Positions 1 to 8,096 of a DNA stretch of 16,712 nucleotides are shown here, piece after piece (the stretch's first letter is position 1; every line of letters starts with the position of its first letter). The stretch is taken from NCBI GenBank assembly GCA_964475415.1, contig CAYYWZ010000080.1:1-16712 (forward strand), in the 5' to 3' direction. Both the position numbers and the translations under genes were made by a program. The DNA is from CALCMJ01 sp964475415 (GTDB lineage: Bacteria; Bacteroidota; Bacteroidia; Chitinophagales; Saprospiraceae). The notes beneath the pieces were generated by a model, which did no database searches, was not told where the DNA came from, and saw only the letters and a list, made by a program, of their open reading frames with translations.

Positions 1-70
1 ATGCATTTACCTTTTTATTTTATAATTGATCTTTTTTCCTTACCGAACTATTGTATTTAAGAACTAAAAT

Positions 71-124
71 AAAAAATAATTTAAAAAGCTGGAGATAATC
101 TATCTATAGATTATCTCTAGCTTT
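71..124 (-). terminator. Rho-independent terminator of the TonB-dependent receptor gene
   Basis: Arms at 85-102 and 107-124 form an 18-bp stem with a single G-T wobble and a 4-nt loop. On the minus strand the stem is followed by a T-rich tract (complement of 69-87). The distal arm overlaps the stop codon of the receptor gene (123-125), so transcription ends directly after the coding region. The 70 bases to its left hold no recognisable gene. Confidence 0.85.
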
Positions 125-2219
125 ATTGTAAGGTAAACCTCATACTCGCATACCAAAACCTCCCCGGAGCTGCTTCAAAATATCTACCGCCAAATGCATT
201 GATCCTTAGGTTATCGGCATACTGCGTATTAAACAAATTAGATAGCCCTACGTAAGGACTAAACCTAAAGTTATATAACCTCAAATTATACTTAGCAGAC
301 AGATCCACTATATGCCTAGATGATTGAGATATTGTATTTTGATTATTAGCAAATATTTCTCCTTGTAGGTTATAGTTAAGTAATATTTCTAGCTTATCAT
401 TTATGCTATAAGCCATTTGGAGATTAGCTGTATAGTTAGGAACACCTGGTATTTGATTATCAGCTAGATCTTGCCCATCTATTCTAAATTCATCAAATCT
501 TATATCCTGATAGGCCGCCTTACCATTTAGTGAAATCACCTTCCAAAGCCTGTAGCTAGAGGATAATTCTACACCCCTCCTAGACGTACTACCCGTATTA
601 TTATAAAACAATCTTCCTGGAAACGCTGCTATCTCAAAGGGTAATAATTCATTCTCACTCTGAATATAAAAAGTAGAAAGCTGATAATCTCCAGCCTTGG
701 CAATAGATCCTTTGACACCTAATTCTATATGTCTAGCCGTCTGAGCTTGTAATCCATTATTAAACCCACTTCCATCTGGATTATTAGACAATTCACTTAG
801 CGTTGGTGTTTCGAAACTGGTGGATAGATTCAGAAAAAGTAAGGCTGATGATTGCAACTTATAGGCAAGTGCCAAAGAATAATTAAAATCATTGAGCTGT
901 AGCTCTCCTGAACTATCACCATCCGAAAGAAACCTATCTGTAATCTCGATACGATTATAATCATATCGCAGTGCAAGATTCAAGATCCAATTTCCTAAAC
1001 TTAGATCATTGACAAAATAAGGCGCTGCATTTACAAATTGCTCTTCTTGGCCGAACACTTGATCTCCTTGTACACCTAGATCATTGACAAATCTATCCCT
1101 ATCATCAAACTGCCCTTGTAACTCATACCCTAGATTAAATTTCCATACCGCTTTTTTCAATATGATTTTCTTAGCAAAAGAACTCCCTTGGCCAGCAAAA
1201 TTTCTGTTTAGATCGATAAGGCCACTATTGGCAAAAGGAAGTCTACCTACAAATTTCCGGTTAGCAAAAAAAACATAAGTTTCTAACTTATCCGTAGCAT
1301 TTAAAAAATACTGATAACGAATAGATACCTTACCATGAGAGATCTCCTCTCCTGCATCGAACTCTACATTTCTATCTCTTGCAGCCCTAGGTGTTTCATA
1401 ATAAGTTGTACTATCTACACCACCTGGATCTTGGGATAAAGGACTGTCTGTATAATTAAGAATCAGGTCTAAGCGAGATTGCTCCTTCTTCCTTATCGCC
1501 CTTAGCTGAAAACCATTAGATTCAAAAGCAGAATGATCTCTATATCCATCACCACTATATCTATCGACATGAGCAATCAGAGAAAAATCCTTCCACTGTT
1601 TGCCAAAAGTCACCTGAGGATGTAATCCACCATAGGCCGTAAGACCCAGACTTAGCTCCATATAACTAGTTCTTTCTGCAAATATTTTTTCGTCTAAGGT
1701 CTCTAACTGGATGACACCTCCCGAAGCATTACCATAGAAGGCTGACGCTCCGTTATTGATAACTTCTACTCTATCCACGATCCCTAGATTTAGATTATCT
1801 AGCTGACCTTGTCCATCCGCTGTCGTTTCTGGAATACCGTCTACGATAAGCTTGACACCTCTAACTCCGAAAGCCGATCTTGCACCAAAACCTCTAATAG
1901 AAATTCTCAGATCTTGCGCACGATTATGCACATTAGAGGCAAAAATACTCGGTGCATTGATAAGAGATTCTTTGAGACTTAGCTGCAATTGCTGATCCCT
2001 ATATCTTGCATTATATCTGTAACTGGACTGTGCTGTTTCGTTCCAAGGCTTCGTAATCTTAGGGGCTGATATTTCTACAGAATCTAGTAGAGAGAGGTAG
2101 AGACTGTCCGATTGTGATATTGCAGCCTTAGTTAAAAGTAAAAAGAACCCTATGCTTACCCACGATTTAATACTTTCTACTCTACAAAAAATAGTTAAAT
2201 ATCTGTCCCTCTGATTCAT
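123..2219 (-). CDS. TonB-dependent outer-membrane receptor
   Basis: This is an outer-membrane beta-barrel receptor that imports a ligand (siderophore, metal chelate or similar; substrate not identifiable) using TonB energy. From the ATG at 2219 the protein is 698 residues. A rather long n-region precedes a hydrophobic stretch (about residues 20-34) that ends in AISQ, read as the signal peptide. A TonB-box-like DSVEISA follows at 46-52. Next comes a plug domain with the typical IRGFGARS, VDGIPE and ASAFYGNASGG segments, then a barrel with many alternating aromatic strands ending in an aromatic-rich last strand (FWYASMRFTLQ). There is no N-terminal carboxypeptidase-regulatory-like domain and no SusD partner beside it, so a polysaccharide SusC role is unlikely. 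The frame stays open to a TTG at 2267, but that TTG is the -33 element of a good promoter, so I place the start at 2219. The gene appears to stand alone, divergent from the surface-protein gene. Confidence 0.92.
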   Translation of the reverse strand: MNQRDRYLTIFCRVESIKSWVSIGFFLLLTKAAISQSDSLYLSLLDSVEISAPKITKPWNETAQSSYRYNARYRDQQLQLSLKESLINAPSIFASNVHNRAQDLRISIRGFGARSAFGVRGVKLIVDGIPETTADGQGQLDNLNLGIVDRVEVINNGASAFYGNASGGVIQLETLDEKIFAERTSYMELSLGLTAYGGLHPQVTFGKQWKDFSLIAHVDRYSGDGYRDHSAFESNGFQLRAIRKKEQSRLDLILNYTDSPLSQDPGGVDSTTYYETPRAARDRNVEFDAGEEISHGKVSIRYQYFLNATDKLETYVFFANRKFVGRLPFANSGLIDLNRNFAGQGSSFAKKIILKKAVWKFNLGYELQGQFDDRDRFVNDLGVQGDQVFGQEEQFVNAAPYFVNDLSLGNWILNLALRYDYNRIEITDRFLSDGDSSGELQLNDFNYSLALAYKLQSSALLFLNLSTSFETPTLSELSNNPDGSGFNNGLQAQTARHIELGVKGSIAKAGDYQLSTFYIQSENELLPFEIAAFPGRLFYNNTGSTSRRGVELSSSYRLWKVISLNGKAAYQDIRFDEFRIDGQDLADNQIPGVPNYTANLQMAYSINDKLEILLNYNLQGEIFANNQNTISQSSRHIVDLSAKYNLRLYNFRFSPYVGLSNLFNTQYADNLRINAFGGRYFEAAPGRFWYASMRFTLQ

Positions 2220-2237
2220 AAAGTAAAAGTAGTAGAA

Positions 2238-2267
2238 AAAATGTATTTCATCTCTAAGAAAGGACAA
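2238..2267 (-). promoter_or_regulatory. Bacteroidota-type promoter of the receptor gene
   Basis: On the minus strand, TTG (2267-2265) is followed by exactly 19 nt and then TACATTTT (2245-2238). This matches the TTG-N19-TAnnTTTG promoter with only the final G missing. The expected transcription start is near 2232, leaving a leader of about 13 nt before the ATG at 2219. This supports the shorter start for the receptor. Confidence 0.6.
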
Positions 2268-2300
2268 TGATCTGAAGCCATATTCATAAAATCAATTTTT

Positions 2301-2314
2301 CACCCATATGGGTG
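2301..2314. promoter_or_regulatory. Perfect 14-bp palindrome in divergent intergenic region
   Basis: CACCCATATGGGTG is identical to its reverse complement. It lies between the divergent receptor and surface-protein genes, about 24 bp upstream of the candidate -7 element at 2338 and about 34 bp upstream of the receptor's -33 element. Its position and symmetry fit the binding site of a dimeric regulator, but no regulator is identified. There is no loop and no T-tract, so it is not a terminator. Confidence 0.4.
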
Positions 2315-2337
2315 GACAACAGTAAACTGCCTAAAGC

Positions 2338-2345
2338 TAATTTTG
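2338..2345 (+). promoter_or_regulatory. Candidate -7 element for the surface-protein operon
   Basis: TAATTTTG matches TAnnTTTG exactly and lies 25 nt before the ATG at 2371. No TTG is present at the expected -33 position (about 2316), so the promoter may depend on an activator. The 14-bp palindrome at 2301-2314 sits just upstream of that -33 position. Confidence 0.35.
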
Positions 2346-2370
2346 ATACAAATTAAACCAATAAAAGATC

Positions 2371-4748
2371 ATGTTAGCTTTAAAAATTAAATTCTACCTA
2401 CTTATTAGCTTAGTAGCTACTATTACTTTTACCGCTTCAGCCCAGATGAATTGGACTGGTGGAAATGGCGATTGGAATGTAGCCTCTAACTGGGATAGTA
2501 ATTCCGTTCCCACAGCAAACGACCAAGTAATTATCTCTGGAAACAATTCGGTTGTTACGATCAATAGTAGCGTGAATGCACTAGCAAGAGCAATACTAGT
2601 AACATCTAATGCTAGCCTTACAAATGAAGGAGGATTAGTTATTAATGCTCAAGATATATCTAACTGCATACAGAATGAAGCTACCATCATAAACGAAGGA
2701 ACTATTCTAATTTCAGATTCTGGCGGAACGGGCATACAAGGACACGGGATTAATAATTTTTCCAACTTTACAAATAATGGAGTATTTATAATAGGTACAG
2801 ATATCGATAAGGTAGGAATCAGAAATCAACCCGGTGCCAGCTTTACAAATAATAACATCATTTCTATGGTGGGCAATGTCGGAAATAGAGGAATTCTCAA
2901 TGATGGTTTTTTCGAGAATTATGGAGGAATAACTGGTGATGATGCAGTTTTCAATATAGAATTTCTTGCTGCTATCGGCGGTGAATTTAACAATGCTCCT
3001 TGTGCAGTTATCACCTGCGGAAACACAGCCTATAATGCACCTGACCTAAGTAATGCAGGGGTAATATATCGAGATGGAGATAACTTTCCATCTACTATAG
3101 GTTTTAATAGTGGTGTAATTGTAAATGCGGGAAATGCACCATTTACTGTAACGGTAGATAATGGATATATCGGCAACTCCCCAAATTACGCGGTATGGAC
3201 AGGATGTGAAGATAGTGCAACTTCCAAGAATGCAAACTGGACAAAGAAAACTGGAGTTGCAGATGCTGATGATGAGGTAATTATCCCTGCTAACCCTATG
3301 GGCGGTTTTGACCCTATACATACCTCAGTACCTATCACTGTAGAAAACTCATTACTCATAGAACAAGGAGCTAATCTAGATGTAGAAAACATTACAGGTG
3401 CAGGAATAATTGTAGATGGAGGACTCCTTACTAATGAGGGAAATCTCCTTTTAGATAATACAAATTTCCATGGACTCAGAGTAAGAGGGGGAGGGACATT
3501 TACATCCTTAGCAACTAGTGAAACCATTATAAAAAATGTAGATAACGCTGCGATAAGAAATGAAGAATCCTCAAATATTAACCTTAATGGAATCGTAACT
3601 ATAGTATCTGGAATACAAGGAAATTGTATTCATAATACTTCAGGGACCTTAACTGTTTTTGGGGCTGCAGAACTCACCTTAAGTGGATCAGGATTTAGTG
3701 GGATAAACACTAACGCAGGATCCATTACTGAAATCAAATTAGGCGCAGAGGTAGAGATTTCTAATTGTACTAATTCAGGGATATATAATCAAGGTGCATT
3801 ACTCAATAGTGGGTCTTTCCTAATAGATCATGGTAGTGGTGAAATTGCAATAGATAATGAAGGAGAATTTGAAAATGAAGGAAGTATAGTTTCTTCTGGA
3901 ACTGGCGATGCCTACTACTCAGATTCGGAATCTAGTTTTGACAATCTACCTTGTGGATATCATAAATTTGATGGACTATTCAACATGTCTTCTGGGGTAT
4001 TTGAAAACAACTACATCATTCATTGTGATTATGATGGAGGAAATAACACAGCCAATGGTTTTCTAGTTAACAATGGTGTTATTGTAGATACATACGGCGC
4101 ATTTAACATTAATGATTTTGATCAAAACAATGAAATCATTGTACAACCGATCACACTCGAAGCTGGAGGTACATTCAATCCTTTTCATGTTGGAGATGGA
4201 CCTTGGTCGCTCACCTTAGAAGGAAATGAATTTACAAATTCTTCAGGAGGTATTACATTAGGAACTTTCACACCATCAACAAATACGTTTACAGATATCT
4301 CTGGAAATAGCGAAGGAACCTATCTTTATTATGCAACCTATAGCGCAGGAACATGTGATGATTATACTATGAGTTTCCAAGTCACGCTGGAACAAGCAGT
4401 AGATCCTGATTCCGATGGTGACGGTATAAATGATCCTGATGACAATTGCCCTGATGTTCCTAATCCTAACCAAGCAGATGCCGACAATGACGGTATAGGC
4501 AATGTATGTGATGATGATGCAGATGGTGATGGCGTAGACAATGATGTAGATAATTGCCCGATGGATCCCAATCCTAACCAAGCAGATAATGATAACGACG
4601 GACAAGGTGATGTGTGTGATAACGATGATGATAACGATGGTGTTCTAGATGTCAATGACAACTGTCCTTTTACATCTAACCCTAATCAAGCAGATGCAGA
4701 TAACGACGGTATAGGTAATGTATGCGATGATGATGCAGATGGTGATGG
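2371..4748 (+). CDS. Giant T9SS-secreted TSP3-repeat surface protein, 5' part (runs into assembly gap)
   Basis: This is the N-terminal part of one gene that continues after the 100-N gap. Residues 1-25 form a signal peptide ending TASAQ. Two related modules follow, each opening with a Trp-rich motif: WTGGNGDW at residue 28 and WTGCEDSATSKNANW at 276. Each is rich in short N/G/I/V coils with recurring NEG and NNG turns, as in right-handed beta-solenoid adhesins. Each also closes with a related segment containing a Cys (211 and 528) and a 'NSGVIV/NNGVIV' strand. From about residue 680 the protein becomes extremely Asp-rich and the 36-residue calcium-binding TSP3-type units begin (first DNCP at nt 4441). 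Three units are visible before the gap. The likely location is the cell surface or extracellular, as an adhesin or structural fibre; the ligand is unknown. The displayed frame breaks across the gap only because 100 N is a placeholder. Confidence 0.9.
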
Positions 4749-4848
4749 NNNNNNNNNNNNNNNNNNNNNNNNNNNNNNNNNNNNNNNNNNNNNNNNNNNN
4801 NNNNNNNNNNNNNNNNNNNNNNNNNNNNNNNNNNNNNNNNNNNNNNNN
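4749..4848. other. Assembly gap (100 N) in repeat array
   Basis: A run of exactly 100 N, the usual placeholder for a gap of unknown size. The left flank ends at position 31 of a repeat unit and the right flank begins at position 14 of one. The reading frame is offset across the 100 N. A true length of 56 + 108k nt restores both frame and repeat phase. Confidence 0.97.
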
Positions 4849-4849
4849 C

Positions 4850-7832
4850 AGATAATGACGGTATAGGTAATGTATGTGATGACGATGCAGATGGCGATGG
4901 TGTTAACAATGATATAGATAATTGCCCAATAACTAATAACGCAGACCAGGCAGATAATGACAATGATGGAGAAGGTGATGTTTGTGATGATGACGATGAT
5001 AACGATGGTATTCCTGATGTGAATGATAACTGTCCTTTTACCCCTAACCCTAACCAAGCAGATGCAGATAATGACGGCATAGGTAATCTCTGCGATGAAG
5101 ATGCAGATGGCGACGGAGTAGATAATGATATGGACAACTGTCCTATGATGGCTAATACTGATCAAGCAGATAATGACAATGATGGAGAAGGTGATGTTTG
5201 CGATGATGACGATGATAATGATGGTGTAAATGATGTCAATGATAACTGTCCATTTACACCTAATTCAAATCAAGCAGATGGAGATAATGACGGTATAGGT
5301 AATGTCTGCGACGAAGATGCAGATGGTGATGGTATCAATAATTCTAGCGACAACTGTCCTATGACGGCTAATACTGATCAAGCAGATAATGACAACGATG
5401 GTGAAGGTGACGCTTGCGACAATGATGATGATAATGATGGTGTCAATGACGAGAATGATAACTGTCCACTTACAGCAAATCCAGATCAAGAAGATAATGA
5501 TAACGATGGCACAGGTGATATTTGTGATGATGACGATGATAATGATGGCATAGATGATGAGAATGACAACTGTATATTTATCCCTAACACTAATCAGGCT
5601 GATAATGATAATGACGGCATAGGAGATTTATGCGATAATGATGATGACGGAGATGGCCTAGACGATGACGATGACAATTGTCCATTTACAGCTAACGCTG
5701 ACCAAGCAGATTCTGATGGTGATGGTATAGGCGATGCATGTGAAGATGACACAGATGGTGATATGGTTCCAGATGGAGAGGACAACTGCCCTACTATTCC
5801 TAATTCAGATCAGACAGATTCAGATGGCGACGGCATAGGTGACGCTTGTGAGGATGATATCGATGGTGATGGAATAGAAGATGATGTAGACAACTGTGTA
5901 AACACGCCTAATTCAGATCAAGCAGATAATGATAATGATGGCATAGGAGATGCGTGTGACGAAGACGATGACAACGATGGATTTGTCGATGAGAATGACA
6001 ACTGCCCTACTATCGCTAACCCTGACCAAGCAGATAATGATAATGATGGAGAAGGCGATGCATGTGATCTAGATGATGATAATGATGGACTAGATGATAC
6101 GGAAGATAATTGTCCATTAATAGCAAACACAGATCAGGCTGACAATGATAATGATGGTGTAGGAGATGCTTGTGACGAAGATGATGATAATGATACCATA
6201 GATGACGAAATAGACAATTGTCCATTTACCAGTAATGCAGATCAGGCTGATAATGATAATGATAATATAGGTGACTTATGTGATGATGACGATGACAATG
6301 ACGGCATTACGGATGAAGAAGATAACTGTCCTTTTATACCTAATGCAAGTCAAGCAGATAATGACAATGATGGAATCGGTGACAGCTGTGACATGGACGA
6401 TGATAATGATGGTGTAGAAGATGCAAATGATAATTGTCCATTTACAGCTAACCCTGACCAGACAGATTCGGATAACGACGGCGTAGGTGATGCTTGCGAA
6501 GATGATACAGATGGAGATGGTGTTGCAGATGCAGACGACAACTGCCCTTCAGTACCTAATACAGACCAGGCAGATAATGACAACGATGGCATAGGGAACG
6601 CTTGCGATGAAGATGATGACAATGATGGTGTAAATGATATAGATGATAACTGCCCACTAACAAGTAATCCTGCTCAGGCAGATTCAGACTCAGATGGTTT
6701 AGGAGATATCTGTGATGAAGATGATGATGGCGATGGTGTAAATGACGATGATGACAACTGTCCATTTACTGCTAACAACAACCAAATAGATACGGATGGT
6801 GATGGAATAGGTGATGCGTGTGACGATGATGATGATGGCGATGGTGTCAATGACGAGAATGACAACTGTCCGCTGACAAGCAATCCAGATCAAGCTGATA
6901 CAGATGGTGATGGAATAGGCGACCTATGTGATAACGATGATGACGGTGACGGTGTAAATGATGAGGATGATAATTGTCCTAATCTAGGCAATCCTGATCA
7001 AGCAGATACAGATGGTGATGGAATAGGTAATCTATGTGATGACGACGATGATAATGATGGAGTCAATGATGAGGATGACAACTGCCCGCTGACAAGTAAT
7101 CCTGATCAAGCAGATGTAGATAATGATGGTATAGGAGATGCATGTCAAGATGATGCTGACCTAGATGGTATTCCTGATGCGGAAGATAACTGTCCGGAAA
7201 TTGCTAACACGAACCAGCTAGATACAGACGGCGATGGAGAAGGAGATGCTTGCGATGAAGATGATGATAATGATGGTATCGTAGATTCTGAAGACAACTG
7301 TCCTCTAGTAAGTAATGCTGATCAGAAAGATACNNNNNNNNNNNNNNNNNNNNNNNNNNNNNNNNNNNNNNNNNNNNNNNNNNNNNNNNNNNNNNNNNNN
7401 NNNNNNNNNNNNNNNNNNNNNNNNNNNNNNNNNAAAGATACTGACGAAGATGGGCAAGGGGATGTTTGCGATAGCGATGATGATAATGATGGCGTAGAAG
7501 ATGAGGATGACAATTGTCCACTGATCTCTAATCCTGATCAAGCAGATGATGACAGTGACGGCATCGGAAATCTATGTGAATCTACATCGACAAAAGATGA
7601 AGAAATCAATCTGATAAGCGTAGGACCTAATCCTTGCAACGAGTTTTTAGAAATAAAATCTCATGATGAAGTACAGATAGAAATGTATAATATTACTGGA
7701 CAGAAGTGCCTAAGTAGTACAATGTCAAAAGAACATTACTTGAATATGAATGAGCTAAAATCAGGATTATATATAGTCTTACTTACAAGTGAATCTAAAG
7801 CAAGAATAACCTACAAAATTATAAAGCAATAA
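4850..7832 (+). CDS. Giant T9SS-secreted TSP3-repeat surface protein, 3' part with T9SS sorting domain
   Basis: This is the continuation of the gene that begins at 2371; the coding frame runs from the gap edge, with its first whole codon at 4851. It contains one partial and 24 DNC-starting TSP3-type units, all 36 residues long, with Asp the dominant residue. The last unit ends near nt 7580 and a short linker (STSTKDEE) follows. The final ~75 residues are a type A T9SS sorting domain: VGPNPCNEF at its start, then MYNITGQK, then LKSGLYIVLL, and a basic end (KIIKQ). Such domains are cleaved on export through the type IX system, leaving the protein secreted or attached to the surface. The second 100-N gap (7334-7433) lies within one unit and leaves the frame unchanged. 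A GTG at 5019 is in frame but inside a repeat and is not a start. A 78-residue gene follows 22 nt after the stop. Confidence 0.9.
7334..7433. other. Assembly gap (100 N) with identical 8-nt flanks
   Basis: A second run of exactly 100 N. The last 8 bases before it (7326-7333) and the first 8 after it (7434-7441) are both AAAGATAC. Collapsing the gap on this overlap removes 108 nt, one repeat period, and yields one normal repeat unit (QKDTDEDGQGDVC). The true gap is 108k-8 nt, and k=0 (no missing sequence) is possible. Confidence 0.97.
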
Positions 7833-7854
7833 TTTAAAAATTAAAACTTATAAG

Positions 7855-8091
7855 ATGAGAAAATTAAGAATTGTGCATAAGAGAAAAGAACAAGCTAAAG
7901 AAGATGTACAAATAGAAACTATATACAATGAATTAAAAGAGATAGACCGTCTGCTGGAAAAGCAGGCGGCTCTGCCTATAAAAAAGGAAATATGTTTATT
8001 AAAGTTTATTAAAGATACGGTGAATAAATGCCTGAAATTTGCTAGCTTAAAAAGAAATTCACTGATCTTGATTATAGATATCGCCAAATAG
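7855..8091 (+). CDS. Small basic protein of unknown function (78 aa)
   Basis: I do not recognise this protein. It begins 22 nt after the surface-protein stop and ends 5 nt before the kinase ATG, which suggests co-transcription and supports it being real. The first ~40 residues are highly charged and predicted helical (KRKEQAKEDVQ, then YNELKEIDRLLEKQA), possibly a short coiled coil. The second half is basic with two Cys (residues 47 and 59) and a short hydrophobic tail (LILIID) that is too brief for a confident membrane span. There is no signal peptide, so a cytoplasmic protein is likely. It could be a small partner of the surface protein or of the two-component system, or a spurious frame. 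Confidence 0.5.
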   Translation: MRKLRIVHKRKEQAKEDVQIETIYNELKEIDRLLEKQAALPIKKEICLLKFIKDTVNKCLKFASLKRNSLILIIDIAK

Positions 8092-8096
8092 AATGT

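Larger units (their letters stand above)
4408..7580 (+). repeat. In-frame 108-bp tandem repeat array encoding TSP3-type Ca-binding units
   Basis: There are 27 visible DNC motifs plus one unit cut by the first gap, so at least 28 units. Every complete unit is exactly 36 residues (108 nt), with the pattern D-N-C-P-x3-N-x2-Q-A-D-x-D-x-D-G-x-G-D-x-C-D-x-D-D-D-x-D-G. Each unit has two Cys and two DxDxDG-like acidic loops, the hallmark of thrombospondin type 3 calcium-binding repeats. The 5' units alternate between two subtypes, a 216-bp higher-order period, while the 3' units are more mixed. Deviant units include DNCIF (about nt 5565), DNCVN (about 5889) and a Gly-to-Thr change in the acidic loop near 6195. 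Two 100-N gaps fall inside the array. Confidence 0.95.

Noticed and set aside
1..60. Short plus-strand frame starting ATG at base 1
   Set aside because: Nineteen codons in AT-rich DNA with no recognisable content.
1084..1278. Plus-strand 64-codon open frame inside the receptor gene
   Set aside because: It is antisense to a well-supported TonB-dependent receptor and has no recognisable product.
5019..5021. GTG as start of a separate gene after the first gap
   Set aside because: It codes for the Val of an ordinary repeat unit; the frame is open from the gap edge at 4850, so this is the same gene as at 2371.
4276..7541. Many long minus-strand open frames across the repeat array (Ser/Pro-rich or His/Leu-rich proteins)
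   Set aside because: They are antisense shadows of the Asp-codon-rich repeats, repeat with the same 108-bp period and match no family.
4408..7580. Regular tandem repeats considered as a CRISPR array or non-coding satellite
   Set aside because: The period is 108 nt with no spacer/repeat distinction, and the units stay in frame as TSP3-type Ca-binding motifs.
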